Source: Komagataeibacter sp. FNDCR2 (GTDB lineage: Bacteria; Pseudomonadota; Alphaproteobacteria; Acetobacterales; Acetobacteraceae). From it: a DNA stretch of 64,000 bases. The DNA lies in NCBI RefSeq assembly GCF_021295395.1, contig NZ_JAIWOU010000001.1, positions 313,001 through 377,000 on the forward strand, given 5' to 3'. This document shows, one piece after another, positions 35,417-42,782 of this stretch (position 1 is its first letter; the number at the start of each line of letters is the position of its first letter). The translations under genes and the position numbers were made by a program. Under the pieces are notes generated by a model, which made no database searches, was not told the DNA's origin, and saw nothing but the letters and a program-made list of their open reading frames with translations.

Positions 35417-36395
35417 ACCGGAAGTCAGCACCCAGCGCCTGTTCTTTCGCGAAGCCGTGACCCGGGCGGTGCGGGAGGAAATGACGCGCAACCACCATGT
35501 CATGGTCATGGGCCAGGATGTGGGGGCGTTTGGCGGGTCCTATCGTGAATTCGACGGGCTGTACAACCTGTTCGGCCCCGAACGCGTGCGCGATACCCCC
35601 GTGGCCGAGGCCGCGAGCATTGGTATCGCGGCTGGCGCGGCGGCGGCGGGATACCGCCCCATTGTCAGCATTACCTACATGGATTTCCTGATGCTGGGGT
35701 TCGACGCCCTGATAAATTACGCCGCCAAGCTGCGCTACAAAACGGCGGGACGCCTGACCGCGCCGCTTGTGGTCAAGACCACCGCCGGCGCGCAGGGGCA
35801 GGGGGTCGCGCATTCCCAATGTATTGAATCGTGGCTCATGAGCGTGCCGGGGCTGAAAATTGTCGCGCCCTCCACTCCGGCCGATGCGTATGGGCTGATG
35901 AAGTCCGCGCTGCGTGATGACGGGCCGGTGGTCTATATCGACCACAAGCGGCTTTTCCCCACGCCGGGCGAGGTCACGCTGGCCGAAGACCTGATCCCGT
36001 TCGGGAAGGCGAGCATCCGGCGCGAGGGCACGGACCTGACGCTGGTCACGCATGGCTACATGACGCGCGTGGCGCTACAGGCGGCCCAATCGCTTGAAAG
36101 CGAAGGGATATCATGTGAAGTGGTGGACCTGCGCAGTCTCGCGCCGCTGGATATCCATACCGTAACGGCATCCGTCAGCCGTACCGGGCGGCTCCTCACG
36201 CTGGAAGAAGGCCAGAGTGTCTGCGGCGTGGGCACGGAAGTCGCCTGCCAGACATTCGAGCGGATCGGCCCCCGGCCCTGGAAACGGCTGGGCGCGTTGC
36301 GGGCACCCGTTTCATCAAATCCTGTTCTGGAGGCCGCGTGCATTCCCGACGCCACGCGTGTGGCGGCCATGGCGCGCGCCGTTCTGGAACTGTGA
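35406..36395 (+). CDS. TPP-dependent 2-oxoacid dehydrogenase E1 beta subunit
   Basis: This 329-residue partner of the preceding gene has VMVMGQDVGAFGGSYREFDG, RVRDTPVAEAASIGIAAGAA and AQGQGVAHSQCIESWLMSVP, the conserved E1 beta segments; the Glu of AEAASIG lies where the TPP-activating Glu is found. The C-terminal transketolase domain has VTHGYMTRVALQAAQSLESE and LRSLAPLDIHTV. The start at 35406 (MLDKPEV) has GGAGG at about ten bases. It should form an alpha2-beta2 tetramer with E1 alpha. The lipoyl-domain gene begins 32 bases after its stop. Confidence 0.9.
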   Translation: MLDKPEVSTQRLFFREAVTRAVREEMTRNHHVMVMGQDVGAFGGSYREFDGLYNLFGPERVRDTPVAEAASIGIAAGAAAAGYRPIVSITYMDFLMLGFDALINYAAKLRYKTAGRLTAPLVVKTTAGAQGQGVAHSQCIESWLMSVPGLKIVAPSTPADAYGLMKSALRDDGPVVYIDHKRLFPTPGEVTLAEDLIPFGKASIRREGTDLTLVTHGYMTRVALQAAQSLESEGISCEVVDLRSLAPLDIHTVTASVSRTGRLLTLEEGQSVCGVGTEVACQTFERIGPRPWKRLGALRAPVSSNPVLEAACIPDATRVAAMARAVLEL

Positions 36396-36427
36396 ACCTA
36401 CCTTATCCCTGATATTTGGAGAAAGAC

Positions 36428-36733
36428 ATGATCTATCAGTTGTCGGTTCCTGCCGCGGTCCCTGGCGTTGAGGAAATCCGGATTCTGGAATGGCACGGTG
36501 AACCCGGCACGGCATTTGAGACCGGCGACCTGATTGTCGAACTGGAAACGCACAAGGCCGTCGTGGAAGTACGCGCCGGCCAGCCGGGCGTCCTGCGCGT
36601 GATCGACGCCCAACCGGGGGACTGGCTGGGGATCGGCCTGCGCCTGGCCCTGTTTACCGACACGGCGGACGAGGCCCTGCCCGAAGGCAGGGCGCCCGTT
36701 GCGGATATTCCCGTTGATTTCGCGGTGATCTGA
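36428..36733 (+). CDS. Free-standing lipoyl domain protein
   Basis: This 101-residue protein is a single lipoyl/biotinyl domain. The sequence LIVELETHKAVVEVRAGQPG contains the E-T-x-K-A lipoylation motif with Lys43, followed by GDWLGIGLRLALF. There is no peripheral-subunit-binding domain, linker or E2 acyltransferase core, all of which follow lipoyl domains in normal E2 proteins. It would accept an acyl group from the E1 pair and could hand it to another enzyme. GGAG lies before the ATG at 36428. A similar lipoyl-like gene on the other strand (38120-38491) lacks the lysine. Confidence 0.88.
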   Translation: MIYQLSVPAAVPGVEEIRILEWHGEPGTAFETGDLIVELETHKAVVEVRAGQPGVLRVIDAQPGDWLGIGLRLALFTDTADEALPEGRAPVADIPVDFAVI

Positions 36734-36740
36734 ACCGCGC

Positions 36741-38123
36741 CTACCCGGCGGCGCTGGCGGGTGCCCGCGCCGCCGCCCGCGTGGGCCGCAGGTCCGACAG
36801 GGCATGCAGGATTTCGTGGCGCAGTTCCATCTGCATGCGACCGCTCTGATGGATCCCATCAGGCAGGTGCAGCCCGCCGCCCAGTTCAGCTCCCAGCGCA
36901 TCGACATCAATAACGGCAAGGCCGCGCGTTTCGCTTATGTCGTGCAGCATCAGGTTCTGTTCCTTGGCCGCGATGTTCGACAGCGTAGCGCTCATGGGGG
37001 CATCGAACGCGGAATAGTTCGATATGTCTTCATAGCCGGATGTGGACATCCGGTTCAGGATCAGGATACGCCCGCCCGTCGTGCGCGCCAGCGTGTCGAT
37101 CAGCCTTTCATAATCGCGCCGGATGACATCGAGCGTCCGCCGCACGGGTTCGAACGCGCCGGACAGCCATGCCCGGATTGCTGGCCCCGCGCCCGCCAGA
37201 TGGTGGCGCATGATATGGACATGATAGCCAAGCGTACGATGGCGCAGGATGGATTGTGGTTCCACATTCAGCGACATCAGCACGGCATTGGCGGGCGGCA
37301 GCCGGTGCGTTCCCGTATCCGAGAAAATATCGAGCCGGTCCTTCAGGGGGGTATGGCGCAATACCGAAAGCAGCGTGCCCGCGAATATCCAGTCCTCCGC
37401 CGTGGGGTGACTGCCGGGGCGGCCGAGGAACTGGCGCAGGTCCTCCGCAATGGCGTTGAACTGCGCTGGCGTGCGTTCGAGCTGTTCCAGCAGGATCGGC
37501 GCGCACGGGGCCAGGGGGTGATCGGGCACGAACACGCATTGCGTTGCCGCCCGCGCGGCCTCGAACATGTCAAGGAAGCCGCATTTTTCACCCAGGATCA
37601 CACCCGTGGCGTCACACACGCCCATGCTCAGTAATGTCATCGGCAGTTCGTTATCCTCGCACCACCATCCCCGGCTGCGGCTGTACCAGCCCGAAAGCAG
37701 GCCCGTATGCACATCGGCCAGCCGTGTCATCCGGCGTCCCGCCACGACCATCAGGCGCAGCCGCCCGGCGTCGGGCATGTCGGGCGGGGTGTCCGGTGTG
37801 ATCCGGGCGGCCACGGTATCGGGATCCCATGCATCGATGGCGCGGGTGTTGAGATAGCCGCCACGCGCCATTTCCGGCTGGATGGCAAGCCGCCCGGCCA
37901 CGCGCGGGGCGAAGACGACCTGAATGTCCTGCTCCTCGGCGAAGGTGGGGGCGGAACTCAAGCGCGCGCCGCTGGGTTCGAGGCTTATGTTGCAATACCC
38001 GATGGGCTGGTTGGCGCGGCAGGGCTGGCCATCTTCCACCAGCCAGCGCACGCCGGAGCGTACGATGTTGTAACTGTCGGCCTTCAGTGGGCCGAAGCGC
38101 AGGGGAATGGCGTTCATGTTCAT
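36741..38123 (-). CDS. SGNH-like protein C with N-terminal barrel-like region
   Basis: This 460-residue protein shares SLNVEPQSILRHRTLGYHVH (residues 284-303) with protein A's QPDVTSSMLRHRTEGY, and ends with a block V-like LPDGIHQSGRM, where Asp422-x2-His425 is kept. Residues 20-100 (GVRWLVEDGQPCRANQPIGY, then SLEPSGARLSSA) look like a beta-rich, lipoyl-domain-like element, judged by eye. The middle contains several Cys (RGWWCEDN, MGVCDAT, EKCGFLD). The start at 38123 overlaps the stop of the lipoyl-like gene as ATGA, with GGAGG before it. It converges on the lipoyl gene with only seven bases between stops. Confidence 0.65.
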   Translation of the reverse strand: MNMNAIPLRFGPLKADSYNIVRSGVRWLVEDGQPCRANQPIGYCNISLEPSGARLSSAPTFAEEQDIQVVFAPRVAGRLAIQPEMARGGYLNTRAIDAWDPDTVAARITPDTPPDMPDAGRLRLMVVAGRRMTRLADVHTGLLSGWYSRSRGWWCEDNELPMTLLSMGVCDATGVILGEKCGFLDMFEAARAATQCVFVPDHPLAPCAPILLEQLERTPAQFNAIAEDLRQFLGRPGSHPTAEDWIFAGTLLSVLRHTPLKDRLDIFSDTGTHRLPPANAVLMSLNVEPQSILRHRTLGYHVHIMRHHLAGAGPAIRAWLSGAFEPVRRTLDVIRRDYERLIDTLARTTGGRILILNRMSTSGYEDISNYSAFDAPMSATLSNIAAKEQNLMLHDISETRGLAVIDVDALGAELGGGLHLPDGIHQSGRMQMELRHEILHALSDLRPTRAAARAPASAAG

Positions 38124-38491
38124 GCCAGGCATCCTCCGCTCCACATGGCTTCATGGTGGATGATCCCGGCCACGGTGCAGCGCACCTGACGCGCCACCGG
38201 TCCATCCAGCGTCTCGTCCGGGTCCGTGCTGAACAGGGCGATCTGTGTGCCCAGTGCATGGTGCTGTCCGGGTGTGGCGTCCATCTGGCGCAGATAGACT
38301 GCTTCGCGCAGCACCAGCCGGTAATAGGAAACCGGCGGGCATTCCTGTGCGAAGGCGCTGCTCAGATCCACGCTCAGATCCAGCAGTTTGGCGCCCGCGC
38401 GCAGCCTGTCGCCCATGGTGGCGTAAACGCATTCGATCGTTGCGCCCGACATCTGGGGCACGATTTCCGTAAGCCTGAATTCGTACAGCAT
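38120..38491 (-). CDS. Lipoyl-domain-like protein lacking the lipoylation lysine
   Basis: This 123-residue protein begins MLYEFRLTEIVPQMSGATIE, which resembles the opening of lipoyl domains, then has ATMGDRLRAGAKLLDLSVDL. Where the lipoylation Lys would stand (E-T-D-K-A), the sequence is VDLSSA, with Ser44/Ser45 and no Lys. The second half (TPGQHHALGTQIALFS) again looks like the barrel's closing strand. It may be a non-acylated structural or docking copy. AGGTGAG precedes the ATG at 38491. It is the middle gene of the leftward three-gene unit. Confidence 0.6.
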   Translation of the reverse strand: MLYEFRLTEIVPQMSGATIECVYATMGDRLRAGAKLLDLSVDLSSAFAQECPPVSYYRLVLREAVYLRQMDATPGQHHALGTQIALFSTDPDETLDGPVARQVRCTVAGIIHHEAMWSGGCLA

Positions 38492-38588
38492 TGTATTCTC
38501 ACCTGTATTTATGAAGTGGGTTACAAATACTGGCAACGCGATGTATGCGGGAATGTTGCAGGGCAAAATACAATCAGTAATATTTGTA

Positions 38589-39833
38589 TTATGTTTTTGC
38601 CATATATCTTATTGTTTCTTTTTCCACCCTGTTTTCCGTTTCGACGGTAACGTAATCCGTGTGCAGGGAATGCCCGTCCAGATCCACCAGGTCGATCTTC
38701 ACGGCCCGGCCTTCGGTGGTCTGCAGAACGCGCCAGCCCGGGGGGATGGGTATGCCAATCGGGCCGGTACAGGCACGGGGCAGGCACTGGCTGATGAGAC
38801 GGGCATCGACCCGACCGTAAAAATAGTCGCGCCAGTTCACGTCCTGCCCCCCGCGTGAGAGATCCCAGCTCATGAAGTCAAAGGGAAGCCAGCCACGTTC
38901 GTCCATGTGGATTTCGGCCCAGTAATGCATGGTGGGTGAGCGGGGATACAGAAAATTGCCGCTGACCAGCCGCGCCGGAATCCCCCGCGCCCGGCACAGG
39001 GCCACAAGAAACGCCGATGCCAGATGGCAGTCGCAGCACCCGCTGGCCAGAACCCAGTCCAGCGGTGCATTGGCGGGAATCTGGTCATAATGCACCGGAC
39101 CGGCCAGAAAGTTATCGAGAATGAAATCCCAGAACGCGCGCACCGCACCCGCGGGTGGCTGCGTTCCGGCCAGATGCCGGGACAGTGCCGCAACCGGGTC
39201 GGTAATGCGTATCAGTCCTTCCGCCGGTTTCAGGTAAAGCGCGGGATCCGGGGGGCTGTCCTCCATTACGACCGGCCGTGGAACAAAGCCGACCCGTGCG
39301 CCAAGCCATGCCTGCGCCCTGTCCGTGGCGCGGAGTTGAAGCTCCAGCCTGCCATCGGCCAGTGTGCAGGTTTCGCCCTCCGATGCAGGCAGGGGGTGGA
39401 TATCAAGTTCGCTACAGCGGCTGGCCAGTGGCAGGGGCATGCGCAGGCGCAGGGTCCGGCCCTGCGTGGCCCCGCGCAGGCAGAAGCGGCGGCGCAGGGT
39501 CACGTCCAGCCTGCCCGGTGGCCGGGCGCGCAGATCCTCCACCAGCCGACGGCTGGTTGTAACGTAATGGGCGGCCCAGAAACCGTCCTGCCCCATGCGC
39601 CCGGCGTTTTTCAGGTGGTACACAACCTCGACCGGGTCGAACAGGCGCGTGCCCTGTGCAGTCATGCGTACGCCCAAGCCGCCCTTTACCCAGTCCCCAA
39701 GCGCCTGGCGCGCCGTAGCGCGGATGGTATCCGTTGGTTCGAAAAAGGCCCAGCCCAGAAGCATGAGGGCGTCAAGGATGCGGGGCTCATCAATCGTGCG
39801 GTAGCGATCGTGAAACTGCGGGCCTGTCGGCAT
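38589..39833 (-). CDS. Transglutaminase-like cysteine protein
   Basis: This 414-residue protein has a transglutaminase-fold core: SGCCDCHLASAFLVALCRAR followed by GIPARLVSG, then MHYWAEIHMDERGWLPFDF. By spacing from GIPAR the catalytic residues are Cys269, His303 and Asp319. Residues 1-230 form a poorly recognised helical then beta-rich region. Proteins of this fold hydrolyse, transfer or crosslink amides and thioesters; a thioester-handling role would suit acyl-lipoyl chemistry. The start at 39833 has GGAG at eight bases; a longer frame would add 49 residues. It has no signal peptide, so it should act in the cytoplasm. It heads the leftward unit. Confidence 0.8.
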   Translation of the reverse strand: MPTGPQFHDRYRTIDEPRILDALMLLGWAFFEPTDTIRATARQALGDWVKGGLGVRMTAQGTRLFDPVEVVYHLKNAGRMGQDGFWAAHYVTTSRRLVEDLRARPPGRLDVTLRRRFCLRGATQGRTLRLRMPLPLASRCSELDIHPLPASEGETCTLADGRLELQLRATDRAQAWLGARVGFVPRPVVMEDSPPDPALYLKPAEGLIRITDPVAALSRHLAGTQPPAGAVRAFWDFILDNFLAGPVHYDQIPANAPLDWVLASGCCDCHLASAFLVALCRARGIPARLVSGNFLYPRSPTMHYWAEIHMDERGWLPFDFMSWDLSRGGQDVNWRDYFYGRVDARLISQCLPRACTGPIGIPIPPGWRVLQTTEGRAVKIDLVDLDGHSLHTDYVTVETENRVEKETIRYMAKT

Positions 39834-40098
39834 TCGTGATGCTCCGCTCCGGGTGATGGGGGACGTGAGAGTGCTGGCCACTCCGTCCGTCGCGTGGACG
39901 GGTATGACGGTAATGGTGGTGAAATGGATCGGCTCCCCAAAGGGGAACAATCTGGACCATGCGGATATTGCGCCCGTCATGATAACCGTGATGTCGGCTT
40001 ACGGTCCGGGTCGCACTGGCTAACGCATGAAAAGGGCACGGGATGCCCGCACAGGGTGAAAAACCATCGGCCTTCAAACCCGGGTGGAACAGCCGTTT

Positions 40099-40704
40099 TC
40101 AGTCATGGCGGGAACGCATGGGCGAAATGACGATATCCGGCCAGTGCCTGTCATGGCCATCGGCCGGGAAGATGCGAATGCGCACGAGATCGGGCAACTG
40201 GTCCTCGCCCCATGATGCCTGCCACTGCCCACGGGCAAAGTAGCTGATTTCCATCCGCGACACCTTCGGCATGAGAACGGCCTGCCGGGGCGGCGGGCGC
40301 GGGGTAAGCGCGATGGCGTGCCGGTGTACAAGCCATGTCAGGACCAGATCGTTCCCCTCCAGTGAAAGCCGCAGGTCGGACAGGCGCTCCAGGGGGGAGG
40401 GCGCGATGCCCGCGGGCACATGGCCACGCAGGGCGAGGGCATGCGCCGTGCCTGTCAGGGTGCGCGTATCGTCCTGGCTGCCGGGTTCCGCTTCTTCGAT
40501 AAGGTGACGCAGCAACTGATCGGTTTGCGCCAGTTGGCCGCTGCTGGACAGTACGGCCTGCTGGCGCTGGAACAGGCTCAGGCCCGAGCGTGTCCCCTGT
40601 GTCAGGCCAGCCAGCAGGATGCCGAACACCACCAGCGCCACCAGCAGTTCCAGCAGCGTAAAACCGCCAGTGGGGCCGGAATGCTCGGGGGAGGGCCCGG
40701 TCAT
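40099..40704 (-). CDS. gspJ: Type II secretion minor pseudopilin GspJ
   Basis: This 201-residue minor pseudopilin has a prepilin leader ending in Gly before FTLLELLVALVVFGILLAGL, with Glu at mature position 5. The body LFQRQQAVLSSSGQLAQTDQ fits GspJ, which caps the pseudopilus with GspI and GspK. Its ATG overlaps the stop of gspI. It is the last gene of the leftward type II secretion arm, which probably exports levansucrase. Confidence 0.88.
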   Translation of the reverse strand: MTGPSPEHSGPTGGFTLLELLVALVVFGILLAGLTQGTRSGLSLFQRQQAVLSSSGQLAQTDQLLRHLIEEAEPGSQDDTRTLTGTAHALALRGHVPAGIAPSPLERLSDLRLSLEGNDLVLTWLVHRHAIALTPRPPPRQAVLMPKVSRMEISYFARGQWQASWGEDQLPDLVRIRIFPADGHDRHWPDIVISPMRSRHD

Positions 40705-41117
40705 GGCGCCGGTCCCGCCGTCGCCCCGATCCGTGCGGTGCGCAAGGTGAGCGCGCGGCGGTCGGGCGCATCGTCATCCTTTCCTTCCCCTGCCGTCGCG
40801 GACCACGATTCCGTAATTTCGATGGCATAGAGCGTCATACGCCCGTTGCTCTGGGTGGGGGTTATGCGCAACTGCCAGTAAAAGCCGCCGCCATCTTCCT
40901 CCCCTTGCGACAGGGGCCTTATGGCAAGGCCATGCCCGACCACGGCCAGATGGGACTGCGCGCGGGACAGGGCCTCCATGGACCGTTCGGCCACGCGCGT
41001 CGCGCGCCACCCGTCCACCCCGCTTTGCCACACGGCGGTAAGGGACAGGCCAGCGATGGCGAAGGCCACCATGACCTCCAGCAACGTGAAGCCTGAATCG
41101 CGTCGTCGGGCCGTCAT
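40701..41117 (-). CDS. gspI: Type II secretion minor pseudopilin GspI
   Basis: This 138-residue protein has a nine-residue leader before the prepilin cleavage (RRRDSG, then FTLLEVMVAFAIAGLSLTAV), Glu at position 5 and the short helix typical of GspI. GspI forms the pseudopilus tip with GspJ and GspK. It overlaps gspH and gspJ by four bases each, which implies coupled translation. Confidence 0.9.
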   Translation of the reverse strand: MTARRRDSGFTLLEVMVAFAIAGLSLTAVWQSGVDGWRATRVAERSMEALSRAQSHLAVVGHGLAIRPLSQGEEDGGGFYWQLRITPTQSNGRMTLYAIEITESWSATAGEGKDDDAPDRRALTLRTARIGATAGPAP

Positions 41118-41539
41118 GGGGTGATCTGCCGCGTGGTGACATGGCCGGTCAGCGCATCCACGGCAATCGCGATCCGCCCTGCCGTGGACCCCAGCACGAC
41201 CCTGCCGCCGGATGTGCTGCCATCGGGGTAGAAAATGGTTCTGGCCGGGGCGGCAATGGTTATGCCCGCCGGCAGGGCGGGGCGCGCGTGACCGTTCAGG
41301 CCATACTGCCCTGTGGGGAAGGCGGTGAACACAACGGCCCGTTCCGTGGTGGTCGCGCCCGTTCGCCCTTCACGCAGGGTGGCGGCGACCATTTCCGCCG
41401 CGACCCGCAGGTCCAGCGCGGAAGAGTGCAGCGGGCCACGTACGAGGATGAGTGAGGTCGCCAACCCGATCACCATAAGGACAATGATCATTTCCAGCAG
41501 GGTAAATCCGCCCGATCGGGCTGCTCTATTGCTGCGCAA
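41114..41539 (-). CDS. gspH: Type II secretion pseudopilin GspH
   Basis: This 141-residue protein carries a prepilin signal (SGG, then FTLLEMIIVLMVIGLATSLI) and a GspH-type body with RVAAEMVAATLREGRTGATT and GGRVVLGSTAGRIAIAVDAL. It joins the pseudopilus below the tip. Its first 14 bases overlap the end of gspF and its last four overlap gspI. Confidence 0.88.
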   Translation of the reverse strand: MRSNRAARSGGFTLLEMIIVLMVIGLATSLILVRGPLHSSALDLRVAAEMVAATLREGRTGATTTERAVVFTAFPTGQYGLNGHARPALPAGITIAAPARTIFYPDGSTSGGRVVLGSTAGRIAIAVDALTGHVTTRQITP

Positions 41540-42782
41540 GATCGTTCAGTCCAAGCATGGCGAGCAGGAGCGACGATACGATGCCCGCGATCATGGCCCC
41601 CATGAGGATGGTGATAAGCGGCACCAGCAATGCAACCAGCCGTTGCAGGCGCAGGCGAACCTGTTCTTCATGAATGGTCGCGGCCCGCAGGGCCAGCGGG
41701 CCAAGCTGCGCCGTGTCCTCCCCCAGACGTAGCAGATGGACGGTACGCGCCGGAAACAGGCCGCTTTCAGCCAATGTCAGGGAAAGCACGCCGCCATTGC
41801 GCGCGGTATCGGTCGCGCGCCCCACGGCCTGCCGGACGGCGCGATTGCCGATCACGTCATGCGCGATCGCCAGAGCGGCCAGCAGGGGCACGCCATTCAT
41901 CAGCAGCGTGCCGAGCGTACGGGTAAAATGGGCGGCCGTGATCTCCCGCGCCAGCGTTCCCATAACCGGCAGCCGCAGCCACATCCGGTCCGCCCATAAG
42001 CGTGGCCCCCGCCGCTTGAGAAGGAACCGGGCCAGCAGGACCATGCACAGCGCCCCGGCCAGCAGCACCGCGCCGTCATGTTCCAGCCAGTCACCCATCG
42101 CGATCAGCATTCGGGTCGAACGCGGCAGGGTTGCATTGTTTTCGGCAAACAGGGGCACGAACTGGGGCAGCACCTGCGTCAGCAGCAGCACGACCGAGCC
42201 AATGGCGGCCAGCATCAGCATGGCGGGATAGATCATGGCGGACTGGATGGTCGCGACCAGACCGCGCTCACGTTCCATCATGCCCGCCAGATGGTCCAGT
42301 GTGGCGGGCAGGCTCCCCCCCGCTTCCGCCGCCCGCACCAGCCCGGCATACAGGGGCGGGAAACTGCCGGGGTGATGAAGGAGTGCCGCATGCAGGCTGC
42401 GCCCGTCGCGCAGGGCGGCGCGCACACTGTCCATAACGGTCCTGACGCGCCGGTTCGGCGCGGTTTCGACCAGAAAACGCATGGCCCGGTCCAGATCCTG
42501 ACCGGCAGCCAGCATGACGGACAGCTCGCGCGTAAGATACGTCACATCCGTACGCCGCAGGTCACGGCCGCGCAAAGGCAGGTGGGCCATCAGCGCCAAA
42601 AAACGCGCCCGCCACCTGTCATGCCCGCCCCCGGCCTCGGCACGGACGGGCAGGTTGCCCTGATCGCGTATCCAGGCAATGGCCTCGTTCTGGCTAGTGG
42701 CGCTGACGGTGCCGTGTATGGTCTGGCCCGCGGGCGTGATGGCCGTAAAGTAAAACACCGCTGCGGAGGGCGCCTGCGCCAT
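41526..42782 (-). CDS. gspF: Type II secretion inner-membrane platform protein GspF
   Basis: This 418-residue protein has two GspF/PilC domains with three to four membrane helices. ELSVMLAAGQDLDRAMRFLV and SFPPLYAGLVRAAEAGGSLP lie in the first domain, ALAIAHDVIGNRAVRQAVG and FPARTVHLLRLGEDTAQLGP in the second. It couples the ATPase GspE to pseudopilus assembly in the inner membrane. The start overlaps the gspE stop by one base (TAATG). Length is normal. Confidence 0.93.
   Translation of the reverse strand: MAQAPSAAVFYFTAITPAGQTIHGTVSATSQNEAIAWIRDQGNLPVRAEAGGGHDRWRARFLALMAHLPLRGRDLRRTDVTYLTRELSVMLAAGQDLDRAMRFLVETAPNRRVRTVMDSVRAALRDGRSLHAALLHHPGSFPPLYAGLVRAAEAGGSLPATLDHLAGMMERERGLVATIQSAMIYPAMLMLAAIGSVVLLLTQVLPQFVPLFAENNATLPRSTRMLIAMGDWLEHDGAVLLAGALCMVLLARFLLKRRGPRLWADRMWLRLPVMGTLAREITAAHFTRTLGTLLMNGVPLLAALAIAHDVIGNRAVRQAVGRATDTARNGGVLSLTLAESGLFPARTVHLLRLGEDTAQLGPLALRAATIHEEQVRLRLQRLVALLVPLITILMGAMIAGIVSSLLLAMLGLNDLAQQ

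Noticed and set aside
34490-36733. Ordinary pyruvate or acetoin dehydrogenase operon
   Set aside because: E1 alpha, E1 beta and a lipoyl domain fit, but there is no E2 core, E3 or acoin-type regulator, and the flanking SGNH, GT2 and transglutaminase-like genes do not belong to such operons.
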